38,444 bases of DNA from an uncultured Oscillospiraceae bacterium (GTDB lineage: Bacteria > Bacillota > Clostridia > Oscillospirales > Ruminococcaceae). Below, piece by piece: positions 8,273 through 17,185 of the stretch (position 1 is the first letter of the stretch; every line of letters begins with the position of its first letter). The notes below the pieces were generated by a model. It worked only from the letters and a program-made list of their open reading frames with translations, had not been told where the DNA came from and made no database searches. A program made the translations under genes and the position numbers. Where the stretch lies: positions 1 through 38,444 of the forward strand of contig CAJULF010000026.1 of assembly GCA_910587135.1 (NCBI GenBank), given 5' to 3'.

Positions 8273-11200
8273 CTATAGGCTGAGCCGCAGATTTCTGAGC
8301 AAAATATAATTCGCGTCCGCTCTGTCGTAAATGCGCCTTGTCGAGCCGCGGACTATCTCCGCGACAGCCTCTCCCGCCTCGCGGTAAAATTCGTCCTCGT
8401 AATTCACAACGCCCGCGCTGCCCCTCGGACAGTCGTCGGAAGCGAGAAAATGCCGCGAGATATCTATCACAAAGCAGCCCGTGATACTCACAAAGCGCTC
8501 CTCGCACAGTGAAATGAGCTTTTTGCGGATATCGAACATTCCATCGTCCACAAACTCTTTAACCTCGCCGATGTGAGTAAGATAGGTCTTTTTGGGCTCC
8601 GCCTTTATCAGAATGATGTTTTTGCCGTATTTCTCTCCCATCAGCTTTGCAAAGCGGCTTACCGCGTCATAGCAATACTTCATGTTTCTCTTTTCAAAGA
8701 GATAGCCCTCGGTACATTCCGCTGCTATGCTCTTGTAAAAGCCCGTCCGCGTTATAAAATCGTCCGTTTCAAAAAGTGCGCCTTTATACTCCGCGACCTT
8801 GCAGATGATATCGTAAAAATCCACCACCAGCCATTTGGAGCTTGTTTCGGCAACTGCCGCCATGCCGCTTCGGCGCAGGGCTTCCGTGATGGTTTTCTGC
8901 CGCCATCTGTTGCCGCCGTATTCCGAAACCGCTTCGGGCAATTCCGCGCTGACGGGCGGCTCGAAAGCGAGCGCCTGGCACTGCCTGAAGATATATTTTC
9001 CGATATATATCCCGTGGCTTCTCGTCACACACTCCCTTGAAACACCGCTGCCCCATATGTCAACGGCAGCGCTGTTCAGCGTGGTTACATAATGCTTAAG
9101 CTGCGGCTTTCCTCTTAAAAGAAAGACAAGCTCCGCGCTGTTTTCGTCCACGGGCGCGTTTATCTCCTTGGACAGCAGCCGCGCCATGCGGGTGAGGATA
9201 TTGAATTTCCGTCTGAAAGCAAGCTCGTAGAAGTCATACAGACCCGTCAAGTTGCCCTCCAGAACGGCATAGATAAGCTCCGCCGCTTCGATCAGCGGCT
9301 CAGCGCCCTTGTCGCCCGCAAAGAAATGTCTTACCGTCATCAGGTCGGATCTGCCGGCGTTCTTCAGCTTAAGCAGACGAAGACTGTTTTCCGCGGTAAA
9401 ATCCCTGCTCGAATAGGCGATTATATTGTCCGCCGCGCAGCTCATATCCAGCATCCAGCTCTGGCAGCCGCGCTTTGTCATGCTGTCGTAATATTTTATG
9501 ACACGCTCCAGCCACAAACGGTTGTCGGCAGTTCTCACACAGTTTCTGCCCTCATCGTTTATCATAGCGAGCGCCGCGTTGAAGCAGTCGGTGAAATACT
9601 CCTGCTCAAAGGCGGAGGGAGCGCTGCCCGTACTGAAATACGCCGCGGAAAGGTCCACTATAAGCGGCTTTACTATATCTATGAAATAGTCCTCCATCTG
9701 CCGCATACGCTCGTTCAGCTCCGCTCTGGAAGCACCGTCGCGCAGCATCGTACCGCGGACATATCTGTTCGGAAAGCGGTGGCGGAAAAGTATCACCCTG
9801 CTGCCCGGTACGGCAGCCAAAACCGCCGCGGCATACTCGGATATCTTTTCTTTCCAGAGGCTTTCCTCAACGCAGTCCGCCGTGATACGCTCAAACTCAT
9901 CCTTACGGTCGGAATAAAATCTTGAGCGCAGGAAGCGCCTTGTTCCCGTAAAATAGTTTTCGCCGCGCTTATATACGGAAACTCCCGCCGCGGTGTAGAA
10001 ATCCACGGCAATATAGTCGGGCTTGGCTTCGGCAAACAGCGACGGCAGCAGCTTTCCGAGGTCGACTCTTAGAGTTTCGTTGCCCGTTTCGGGGATATCG
10101 TAATCGGGAGTTCCGCAGGCGCTCAGCTGAGAAACGAGCACTCCCCTGTTATCCGTCCTTATGCCGCGCCCCGAGGCGAAAACCGAGCTTAATATCGGTG
10201 AGCCGCTGAGGAATACCAGCGGACGGCAGCCCAAATGCCCTATATCCTTGCCCAGCGCGGCTTTTGTGCGCCTGAACGATTCCCGCGCGGCAAAGCTGTG
10301 CGGTGGATAGGCGGGCTGAACGCAAATGCCGTACTCCCTGTCCTCGCACAGGCAGGGGATATATGAGAGCTTGGCGGTCACCTTGCCCTCGGGATTGCGT
10401 GAGATGTCGGCGCGAAGTATCACGCTGTCGCGGTTTTCCGTTATCTCCGACATGGAGGTGAGAAAATTTCCCAGCGAATACGCGCAGGCAACCCTCTTTC
10501 CCGCTGAATTTGTGATGTACTCGAAGCGCTGTATCACATGGGGGTGCGAGCCTATTATAAGGTCGACCCCCGCGTCCGCCATGAATTTTGCCTCCTCGGT
10601 CTGCGCCCTGCGCACCGAAGCGGAGTTCATTACCCCCCAGTGCATATATGCCACTATATATTCCGCGCCCATTCTGAGAGACGCGTTTACACGCTGGAGA
10701 AAATCCTCCCTGTCATAGCGCCCGATAAGCACGCCGCTGCCCGCAAAAAACTGGTCGTCCAGTCCGTTGGATATCATGGAGTAGCACAAAAAAGCCACTC
10801 TCATTCCTCTTATATCCACCAGCACGGGGTTATTCCCGAGCGTTCCGAGGTTGCGCACCCCAAGCCGCTTTATCTCCGCGACGGTGGCTTCAAGCCCCTT
10901 TTTGCCGGTATCGCAGTTGTGATTGCTGGCGGTCACAAGCGCGTCAAATCCCGCGTCGGCTATCGCCGCCAGAAAAGAGGAGGGCGCGTTGCAGTTGGAC
11001 GGACCCTCGGGAAGACGGCGCTCCTCGCACTGGTAGGGTGCTCCGTCATAGCAGGTGGTTTCCAGCACTCCCGCGGCGAAATCCGCCTCGGAAAGCGTGG
11101 ACTTTATCTGCGAAAAAGTATTGTGAAAGTCAAAGCCGTATTTCTCCACGGCGCGCTGCTGCCCGAGAGCGCACATTATATCGCCCGTGAACATCATTAC

Positions 11201-11746
11201 CGCCTTGTTTATGCCGCGTTTCACACGGCGGTCAACGGCTATCTTCGTCCTGAACGATTCGCCCTCGGCGCTCGTTACGACATAAGTTTCTCCGGTGCCC
11301 TCCGCGGTGACCGTTCCCTCGGCGTCCACCCGCGCGACGGCTGTATTTTCGGAGCGGAAAGTGGCTTTGGGAGTTTTGTTGAGTACCTCCCACTTTATCC
11401 GCGCCGACTGCCCCGTTTCAAGGCAGATCACATTCTGCGCTTTAAGATGCTCGCTTATGGGAACAAAAGGCACTTTATCGCTCTCGGCACTCAAAATCTC
11501 CTTATTGTTTTCTATTCTGAACGCCCTTACGCTTACAAGATATTCCCTGCCGTTCTGAAAGCCCGGCATAAGCTTTGAACATCTCTCCGAATAGCGCACC
11601 TTGAAGCACTTATCCGGCTCCTCCGCTTCATAGTAGCACAGCTTGTAGCCGTCAGCGCCGATTACCTCGTTCCACTTTGCGGTCACCGCTCCGTCGGACG
11701 GCTGTACGATAAGTCCGCGGGGGGCTTCGGGTCTTTTTTTGCTCAT
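8273..11746 (-). CDS. Large FnIII-Big2-CapA protein with two DUF6270-like C-terminal domains
   Basis: 1157 aa from ATG 11746; the frame is open to a TTG at 11788 and the start is not certain. No signal peptide is visible. Order: a fibronectin type III-like domain (about 1-97), a Big_2-like Ig domain (100-172), and a CapA/PGA_cap metallophosphatase-like domain (about 183-460) with MMFTGDIM, TASNHNCDTG, YMHWG and IIGSHPHV. Two related C-terminal units follow (about 510-745 and 900-1140). The second starts IWGSGVSRECVTR, recalling DUF6270 (GSCVSRD). Both carry VDFY and R-x-x-FY motifs, suggesting internal duplication. CapA proteins act in poly-gamma-glutamate capsule synthesis and DUF6270 proteins occur in polysaccharide loci, so a cell-envelope polymer role is plausible. 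The fusion is unusual. Confidence 0.8.
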   Translation of the reverse strand: MSKKRPEAPRGLIVQPSDGAVTAKWNEVIGADGYKLCYYEAEEPDKCFKVRYSERCSKLMPGFQNGREYLVSVRAFRIENNKEILSAESDKVPFVPISEHLKAQNVICLETGQSARIKWEVLNKTPKATFRSENTAVARVDAEGTVTAEGTGETYVVTSAEGESFRTKIAVDRRVKRGINKAVMMFTGDIMCALGQQRAVEKYGFDFHNTFSQIKSTLSEADFAAGVLETTCYDGAPYQCEERRLPEGPSNCNAPSSFLAAIADAGFDALVTASNHNCDTGKKGLEATVAEIKRLGVRNLGTLGNNPVLVDIRGMRVAFLCYSMISNGLDDQFFAGSGVLIGRYDREDFLQRVNASLRMGAEYIVAYMHWGVMNSASVRRAQTEEAKFMADAGVDLIIGSHPHVIQRFEYITNSAGKRVACAYSLGNFLTSMSEITENRDSVILRADISRNPEGKVTAKLSYIPCLCEDREYGICVQPAYPPHSFAARESFRRTKAALGKDIGHLGCRPLVFLSGSPILSSVFASGRGIRTDNRGVLVSQLSACGTPDYDIPETGNETLRVDLGKLLPSLFAEAKPDYIAVDFYTAAGVSVYKRGENYFTGTRRFLRSRFYSDRKDEFERITADCVEESLWKEKISEYAAAVLAAVPGSRVILFRHRFPNRYVRGTMLRDGASRAELNERMRQMEDYFIDIVKPLIVDLSAAYFSTGSAPSAFEQEYFTDCFNAALAMINDEGRNCVRTADNRLWLERVIKYYDSMTKRGCQSWMLDMSCAADNIIAYSSRDFTAENSLRLLKLKNAGRSDLMTVRHFFAGDKGAEPLIEAAELIYAVLEGNLTGLYDFYELAFRRKFNILTRMARLLSKEINAPVDENSAELVFLLRGKPQLKHYVTTLNSAAVDIWGSGVSRECVTRSHGIYIGKYIFRQCQALAFEPPVSAELPEAVSEYGGNRWRQKTITEALRRSGMAAVAETSSKWLVVDFYDIICKVAEYKGALFETDDFITRTGFYKSIAAECTEGYLFEKRNMKYCYDAVSRFAKLMGEKYGKNIILIKAEPKKTYLTHIGEVKEFVDDGMFDIRKKLISLCEERFVSITGCFVIDISRHFLASDDCPRGSAGVVNYEDEFYREAGEAVAEIVRGSTRRIYDRADANYILLRNLRLSL

Positions 11747-11814
11747 TTTTATCACTATGCTCCCATCACGGAGCGCAACTCCTTTCAAATTTATCTGATA
11801 CCGACGGTTTGCAT

Positions 11815-13551
11815 TCAGCCCTCCGCTTCATTTTCGGCAAAGGAGCGCCGCAGCCCGTCAAGTTCTTCATAATGTTTATAGAAAGAATAATACGCGCCGC
11901 AGAAATGCTGAATGTCGTCTATGCGTATGCGGTACGCGTCATGCCGCACAAAAAACGCGCCCAGCACTCCCGCGGGATATTTGAAATACATAACATATTC
12001 AGGATAGCAGTAACCGTTTAGCATATACTCCGCGCGGTGGAAAACGGTTTTCACAAAATATTCCGCGTCGAATTTATCCGTGTATGCCACGGAATAGCCC
12101 TCCCGCTTTATGCGGCTGTACAGCTCAAATGTTATGGTGAGCAGCTCCAGATATGTGTGGTAGGTGGTTTTGCAGCGATATATCTTTTTAAGATTGACCT
12201 GTGCGTTTTTCAGCGCGAACTCGAAGTAGCGTTCTTCGGGAAGGTATTTCGTTATCTCGTTCATGGCATATGCTATCCAGTGGTCGCGGTATTTTGTGTA
12301 GTCTTCCTTTATAAATCTTTCCACCGCGAGCTTTGCCGCGTCAAGCCATTTTCTGTCACGGGTAAGACCGTACAGTCTGCACAGCGCAAAAACACACTCG
12401 CCGTCGTAATAAACCGTTCTGAATTTATCCTTGGGAGCAAGGGTAGGAAAATGCAGCACATGGAAAAAACCGCCCGTTCTTACGTCGAAAAGCTCCATAA
12501 TGCCGTTTCCGAGCTCCCTGCAAAGCTGCGCGTACTTATCCGTTCCCACCGCGTCCATATACTCGGTGAGCATTATCACCGCGACTCCGTTCGCGCCCAC
12601 CTTTACCTCCTGCGAGGTCGGCTCGGTGAGATAGACCGTATTGTCCTTTCCCTGCGCGGGTGAATACTTCGCATAGGTATTCGCCACCATATAAGCGATC
12701 GCCTTTTCCAGTTGTCCGAGCGTGAATTTATCCCCGGTCAGGCGGTAAGCGCATATCAGGCTCCATATCGAAGCCGCGTGACGCATGGTGTTGTAGCCCT
12801 TTACGGGGCGGTCGTTTATGGGGTAGCGCCCGTAGTCAAACTTCCCGTCAATGCCCAACTGCATTGAGAGATACTCCGACGAAGTAGAAACCACCTCCAG
12901 GGCAGTCTGCTTATCCACCCCGTCAATTTTCCTGCGCCCGCAGTTCATTCCGTCGCCGTACAACTCGTAAACCGCCCCGTCCTCGCCGCAGAAAAAGCTC
13001 AGGCAATCGAACAATATCACCTCTTCGGGCAGCGCCGCTAGCGTTTTCAATCCTATCGAGGAAAGATACTTGTTCACCGCGGTAAGCTCTATGGTCTGCT
13101 TTTTGTAGCTTATGACACGGTTTCCGTTCATTTCCGCCTCGATAAGAGCGGTTTCCAGTTCGTCATCGAACGCTATTCCGCGCCTGAAAAACTCGTTATA
13201 TCCCTCCGATACGGTTTTTATCACCTCTGAGAGCCTTTGCCGCTCCGCCGTTTTTATGACGTCCGTCTTTATCCAAATCGGCTCGGCGGATTTCAAGGCG
13301 ATGTACTTTCCCGCCTTGCGGCAAGCCTCGCTCCATGCCTCCCCGAGAGTATCCGCGGCGGCTCTGAACACCTTTGCCCTGCTCACTTTGTCGCACACCG
13401 AAACGAATGCGGCAAATCTGGGGCTGCCGCCGACGGTCAAATCCGCGGACAGCTTTTCCTGAAGCCCCGCGAAATCTACGTCTCCGAGCATTTTAAAGCG
13501 TATCGCGTCGATTTTTTCCTCAAACAGTGCCTTTCCGCTCAAATCGCTCAT
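11815..13551 (-). CDS. Unknown protein with (alpha/alpha)-toroid-like C-terminal half
   Basis: 578 aa, no signal peptide or TM segment. About residues 1-190 are helical and unrecognised. From about 225 on, the sequence shows repeated helix pairs with aromatic and acidic residues: FDYGRYPINDRPVKGYNTMR, VKVGANGVAVIML, TGGFFHVLHF, YYDGECVFALCRLYGLT, and so on. This is the pattern of six-hairpin glycosidases, epimerases or C5-epimerase-like toroids. I do not recognise a named family. It is the first gene of the minus-strand surface run, just upstream (about 68 nt) of the CapA fusion, so a role in modifying a cell-surface glycopolymer is possible but inferred. Confidence 0.75.
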   Translation of the reverse strand: MSDLSGKALFEEKIDAIRFKMLGDVDFAGLQEKLSADLTVGGSPRFAAFVSVCDKVSRAKVFRAAADTLGEAWSEACRKAGKYIALKSAEPIWIKTDVIKTAERQRLSEVIKTVSEGYNEFFRRGIAFDDELETALIEAEMNGNRVISYKKQTIELTAVNKYLSSIGLKTLAALPEEVILFDCLSFFCGEDGAVYELYGDGMNCGRRKIDGVDKQTALEVVSTSSEYLSMQLGIDGKFDYGRYPINDRPVKGYNTMRHAASIWSLICAYRLTGDKFTLGQLEKAIAYMVANTYAKYSPAQGKDNTVYLTEPTSQEVKVGANGVAVIMLTEYMDAVGTDKYAQLCRELGNGIMELFDVRTGGFFHVLHFPTLAPKDKFRTVYYDGECVFALCRLYGLTRDRKWLDAAKLAVERFIKEDYTKYRDHWIAYAMNEITKYLPEERYFEFALKNAQVNLKKIYRCKTTYHTYLELLTITFELYSRIKREGYSVAYTDKFDAEYFVKTVFHRAEYMLNGYCYPEYVMYFKYPAGVLGAFFVRHDAYRIRIDDIQHFCGAYYSFYKHYEELDGLRRSFAENEAEG

Positions 13552-13599
13552 AATATCACACCTGCCTTAGACTTATTTTCCGAGAATCTATATATATAA

Positions 13600-13628
13600 A
13601 TTATATCACATATTTCCGATTTTGTAAA
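13600..13628 (-). promoter_or_regulatory. Promoter of the toroid/CapA operon
   Basis: Minus strand TTTACA (13628-13623), 17-nt spacer, TATAAT (13605-13600), about 50 nt upstream of ATG 13551. It is the only strong promoter seen ahead of the genes from 13551 down to at least 6945. Confidence 0.65.
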
Positions 13629-13663
13629 GAGTAAAAAATTACTTAACAGCAATAACATATAAA

Positions 13664-13698
13664 ACCAAAAGCAGCGCGGGCGGGGCGCTGCTTTTGGT
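13664..13698 (-). terminator. Terminator of the small membrane-protein gene
   Basis: A 14-bp stem (ACCAAAAGCAGCGC / GCGCTGCTTTTGGT) with a 7-nt loop. On the minus strand it is followed by a T-rich run. The next minus-strand gene upstream is the 47-aa ORF ending at 13898; a repeat element lies between that stop and this hairpin. Confidence 0.7.
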
Positions 13699-13894
13699 CT
13701 GTATTACAAAGGTTGACCTGAATTGGATTATTAAGGCAACACCGCACAAAGCTTGTGCGGTGTTGCCTTAAAAAAATTCAAAATTTCCGCAGGACATACT
13801 CCGTTGCACTTCGTTCCGCTTCGCATACCCTGCGGAAACCGCGCTGCATTTGCCGAACGGCAAATACGCGACTTTTGGAAATTTCATGCGCCGC
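13699..13894 (+). repeat. Palindromic repeat element (forward), carrying an inserted hairpin, tail truncated
   Basis: Family features in order: head CTGTATTACAAAGGTTGACC, an AT-rich stretch, AAATTTCCGC, arm CCGCAGGACATAC...GCATACCCTGCGG, second arm GCATTTGCC...GGCAAAT, then a GAAATTTCATGCGCC tail. The AGGCTTTTTCTACA end is missing and the element stops 3 nt before the stop codon of the small gene. A 41-bp perfect palindrome (13731-13771) interrupts the AT-rich stretch. Confidence 0.85.
13731..13771. repeat. Perfect palindrome GGCAACACCGCAC-type, inside the larger repeat
   Basis: A 19-bp perfect stem (TTAAGGCAACACCGCACAA and its complement) around a 3-nt centre. The 33-bp core recurs at 23072-23104 and as a half at 26274, so it is its own small repeat family that has inserted into, or beside, the larger element. 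Confidence 0.85.
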
Positions 13895-13897
13895 AAA

Positions 13898-14041
13898 TCA
13901 GCGTTTTCCGATTTTGGAACCGTTTATTGAGGAATCGGTTTTTTCGGGAGGCGTCCCCTCCTCTACCGCGGGTGTTCCCAGCACAACGGCTGCCGCGGCG
14001 ATAAGAATAATAAGTCCGAAAAAAGCAAGATAAACTACCAT
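13898..14041 (-). CDS. 47-residue single-TM small protein
   Basis: ATG 14041 follows a perfect AAGGAGG with a 7-nt spacer; the stop is at 13898-13900. The product begins MVVYLAFFGLIILIAAAAVV, a single membrane helix, followed by a short acidic/Pro/Thr tail ending in GKR. No named family is recognised. Strong ribosome binding site, membrane helix and its own downstream terminator support a real gene. The repeat element abuts its stop codon. Confidence 0.65.
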   Translation of the reverse strand: MVVYLAFFGLIILIAAAAVVLGTPAVEEGTPPEKTDSSINGSKIGKR

Positions 14042-14254
14042 AAAATTACCTCCTTAATAGCCAAAGTATGATCTGTCGTTTATAGTTATGGCGTTAGAAA
14101 ATCGGTGCGTGCTTCGATTTTCCGCTTCTATTTAATAAGACCGGATACAAGCCCGAAAGGTGACATGAAAATCCGAAAAAAATTATTTTCATCACTTTAA
14201 ACAATCGCCCACTTCCTCATTTGTGCATTATGACTCCTTTTTCCGAAAAAGTAC

Positions 14255-14283
14255 TTGTAAATAATCGCCAAAGATGCTATAAT
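14255..14283 (+). promoter_or_regulatory. Promoter for the radical SAM operon
   Basis: TTGTAA (14255-14260), 17-nt spacer, TATAAT (14278-14283). Transcription from here gives a leader of roughly 255 nt that contains a repeat element copy (14350-14536) immediately before the ribosome binding site. Confidence 0.65.
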
Positions 14284-14349
14284 GGAGATTAGAAAACTCA
14301 TAGATCATGCGCCGGATAAGCGCCGGGAAAACAGGCGCGCAGCGTAATA

Positions 14350-14536
14350 CATTAAATTTCAAAAAATCGCAGAGTTTTACGCAACGGCAATATGTCCGGC
14401 TAAAGCATTATGTTGAAGCCTGCGTAAAACCGCATCTGCACAACGGCAAATGCGTCGCGGTTCCCGCAGGGCGTACCGGGCGGAACGAAGCGCAGCGGAG
14501 TATGTCATGCGGAGATTTTGAATTTTTTAAAATAAG
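14350..14536 (-). repeat. Palindromic repeat element (reverse), truncated ends, in the 5' leader of the radical SAM gene
   Basis: In plus-strand order it shows AAATTTCAAAAAATCGC, an extra hairpin (GTTTTACGC...GCGTAAAAC), the CATCTGC...GGCAAATGCG arm, the GGCGGAACGAAGCGCAGCGGAG spine in part, and GATTTTGAATTTTTT. Both terminal repeats are missing. It ends 10 nt before the start codon region at 14547. Confidence 0.75.
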
Positions 14537-14546
14537 GGGCTTTGTG

Positions 14547-16409
14547 ATGTATCAGAATGTTGAAATGATGAATAAACTGGACGAATTTCTGACGGAGGTG
14601 CGAAAACCGTCGAGTTATATAGGCGGCGAGGTCGGGGCTGTTGTAAAGGACAAGAGTAAAGTGGACGTGCGCTTCGCCTTTTGCTTTCCCGATACATACG
14701 AGATAGGTATGTCCCATCTGGGAATGAAGATACTTTACGGACTGAAAAACAACGTGCCCAACTACTGGTGTGAGCGCGTATTCATGCCGCTTCCCGATAT
14801 GGAGGAGCAGATGCGCCGCCGCGGGATACCGCTTTACGCGCTGGAAAGCCTTGATCCCATCAAGGATTTTGATTTTATCGGATTTACGGTACAGTATGAG
14901 ATGTGCTACACAACCATACTGGAAATGCTGGATCTGGCGGGGCTTCCCGTGCTTTCGAGCGAACGGCGGGAGCTTACGCCGATAGTTATGGCGGGAGGAC
15001 CGTGCGTGTGCAACGCAGAGCCGCTGGCGGACTTTATCGACCTTTTTGCAATAGGCGAGGGCGAGGAGATGAATCTTGAGCTTATGCGGCTTATGGAGCG
15101 GTGCAAAGCCGAAAAATGCTCCAAGGAAGAATTCCTGAAAAGAGCCGCGTGTATCGAGGGAATCTATGTTCCGTCGTTTTACGATGTGAGCTATAACAAG
15201 GACGGGACGATCAGAGAGATAGTCCCCAAGCACGGTGCTCCCGCAAGCGTTAAAAAGCGTATCGTTTCCGATTTTGATAAGGCTTACGCTCCCGACAGCT
15301 TTGTCGTGCCCTTTACAAGTATCGTCCACGACAGGGCGGTGGTGGAGGTGCTCCGCGGCTGTATACGCGGCTGCCGCTTCTGTCAGGCAGGGTATATATA
15401 CCGCCCGTTCCGTGAACGCAAAAAATCTACCATACTCGAAAACACCAAAGCTCTGTGCGAAAGCACGGGCTACGACGAGGTTTCGCTTTCGTCGCTTTCC
15501 ACAAGCGACTACAAGGACATCGAGGGGCTTCTGGGCGAGCTTACGGACTACACCACCGCGGAGGGCATAAACCTCTCCCTGCCGTCGCTGAGAGTGGACA
15601 GGTTCAGCGACGAGGTGCTGAAAAAAATAAGCGACGTTCGCAGAAGCGGGCTTACCTTCGCTCCCGAGGCAGGTACTCAGCGGCTTAGGAACGTCATCAA
15701 CAAGAATGTTACCGAACAGAACGTGATGGACAGCGTTAAAATAGCTTTTGAGGGCGGCTACACCAACATAAAGCTTTATTTCATGCTGGGACTCCCCACG
15801 GAGACCCTTGAGGACGTAGAGGGTATCTATGCCCTTGCAAGGCGGGTCATCGACCAATATTACGCCAATCCCAACCGCAAAAAGGGAAAGCCGCCGTCCG
15901 TGTCGATATCGCTTTCAACCTTTATACCGAAGCCCTTTACACCGTTCGAGTTTGAGCCGCAGGCGGACGAGGAAACCATCCGCGGACGGCAGAAGCACCT
16001 AATGAGCCTTATCACCGACAAGAAAATAACCGTCAGCCGCTCAAAATATCCGCTTTCGCTGCTTGAAGCTGTGCTGGCGCGCGGTGACAGGCGGGTCGGC
16101 AATGCGGTTTATCTCGCTTGGAAAAAGGGCTGCAAACTGGACGGCTGGGACGAGTATTTCGATTTTGAAAAGTGGCGGGAGGCTTTTGAGGAGTGCGGGC
16201 TGGATATGAGCTTTTACGCCAACAGAAAGCGCGGCTATGATGAGATCTCTCCCTGGAGCCATATAAATATGCTGGTGAGCCATGAGTTTCTGGTCAGGGA
16301 AAACCGGCTCGCTAACGAGGGGATATGCACCCCAAACTGCCGCGAAAAGTGCTCGGACTGCGGCGTGATACAAAACGCGGGAGGTGAATGCTGTCGTGCC
16401 ATGCGTTAA
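14547..16409 (+). CDS. B12-binding-domain radical SAM protein, TIGR03960 family
   Basis: 620 aa from ATG 14547, chosen because AAGGGG precedes it and the frame upstream is repeat sequence. Residues 1-200 form the cobalamin-binding-like region (FCFPDTYEIGMSHLGMKIL). The radical SAM cluster motif is Cys272-x3-Cys276-x2-Cys279 in RGCIRGCRFCQAG. A Cys-rich tail (CTPNCREKCSDCG, about 595-607) may hold another metal site. Family members are usually next to, or fused with, a DUF2344 protein, as here (the next gene overlaps). The substrate is unknown; these pairs often sit near ribosomal protein and RNase G genes, suggesting RNA or protein modification. Family call is strong. Confidence 0.92.
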   Translation: MYQNVEMMNKLDEFLTEVRKPSSYIGGEVGAVVKDKSKVDVRFAFCFPDTYEIGMSHLGMKILYGLKNNVPNYWCERVFMPLPDMEEQMRRRGIPLYALESLDPIKDFDFIGFTVQYEMCYTTILEMLDLAGLPVLSSERRELTPIVMAGGPCVCNAEPLADFIDLFAIGEGEEMNLELMRLMERCKAEKCSKEEFLKRAACIEGIYVPSFYDVSYNKDGTIREIVPKHGAPASVKKRIVSDFDKAYAPDSFVVPFTSIVHDRAVVEVLRGCIRGCRFCQAGYIYRPFRERKKSTILENTKALCESTGYDEVSLSSLSTSDYKDIEGLLGELTDYTTAEGINLSLPSLRVDRFSDEVLKKISDVRRSGLTFAPEAGTQRLRNVINKNVTEQNVMDSVKIAFEGGYTNIKLYFMLGLPTETLEDVEGIYALARRVIDQYYANPNRKKGKPPSVSISLSTFIPKPFTPFEFEPQADEETIRGRQKHLMSLITDKKITVSRSKYPLSLLEAVLARGDRRVGNAVYLAWKKGCKLDGWDEYFDFEKWREAFEECGLDMSFYANRKRGYDEISPWSHINMLVSHEFLVRENRLANEGICTPNCREKCSDCGVIQNAGGECCRAMR

Positions 16410-17027
16410 TACCAGAGCCTTTTTCTCGAAAACGGGAAGAGCGAAGTACATCTCCGCGATAGACCTCAACAACTGTGTGCTGCGTGCGGTGCGCCGCAGC
16501 AGACTGCCCGTGTGGAAAACCGAGGGGTTCAATCCGCACACCTACGTCGCATTTGTGCTGCCGCTTTCGCTTGGGCAGGAGGGCGAGCGGGAGGCTATGG
16601 ATTTCCGATTGCTGGAAGATATTCCTTACGGCGAAGTGGCGGAGCGCCTCAACGGAGCGCTCCCGCCCGATATACGGGTTACGGAGGTGAGCGCTCCGAT
16701 TCACAAGAACGCCGACATAATCTCGGCGGAATACCGCATTGAAACGGATATAGACGCAAAAAAGCTCGCGGAGTTTACGGCGCTTGATGAAATACTCGTT
16801 GAAAAAAAACCAAAAAAGGTAGCGCAGCATTGGATCTGAAGCCGCTGATATATAGGCTGGAAATCTCCGGGAGCTTCTTTACGGTATGCCTGCCTGCGGG
16901 AAACGAGCTTACCGTAAACCCCGCGCTGCTGCTGGACGCTTATTGGAAACATAACGGGCTATCTCCATTACCCGCTCGCATAGTACGGACACGGATTTAT
17001 TGTGCCGACGGCGAGGAATTCCGTTAA
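16396..17027 (+). CDS. DUF2344 (TIGR03936) radical-SAM partner, split by a one-base frame change
   Basis: It starts at GTG 16396 (or 16384) behind GGGAGG, overlapping the radical SAM gene. The first frame gives VNTRAFFSKTGRAKYISAID..., the DUF2344 N-terminus, but stops at 16839 after about 147 aa. A second frame continues the family to 17027 (DLKPLIYRLEISG...). The join falls at G-A8-CC (16801-16811). One extra A, or re-reading one A (-1 slip), gives ...VEKKTKKGSAALDLKPLIYRL, and a total of about 210 aa, the usual family length. This could be a sequencing error, a true mutation, or programmed slippage on the A tract. The domain likely works with the upstream radical SAM enzyme. Confidence 0.8.
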
Positions 17028-17079
17028 ACGGCAAATGCCAAATATTACAAAACCGTAACCGAATTTTTTCGGAAATGTC

Positions 17080-17108
17080 TTGAAATTTTTTGGTTATTGG
17101 TTTATAAT
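17080..17108 (+). promoter_or_regulatory. Promoter of the SGNH hydrolase gene
   Basis: TTGAAA (17080-17085), 17-nt spacer, TATAAT (17103-17108), about 75 nt upstream of ATG 17186. A 15-codon ORF (ATG 17158 to TAA 17205), with its own AAAGGA, overlaps the start of the main gene in another frame. Confidence 0.7.
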
Positions 17109-17185
17109 GTGTAAATGAACGAATAATCAACTATACCTACTGAAAGGAACCGACAATATGAAGAATACGGAAAGGGGCGGGGAAA

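Noticed and set aside
14505..15857. A 450-aa ORF antisense to the radical SAM gene
   Set aside because: It mirrors a strongly conserved gene on the other strand; long antisense frames are common here because of codon bias.
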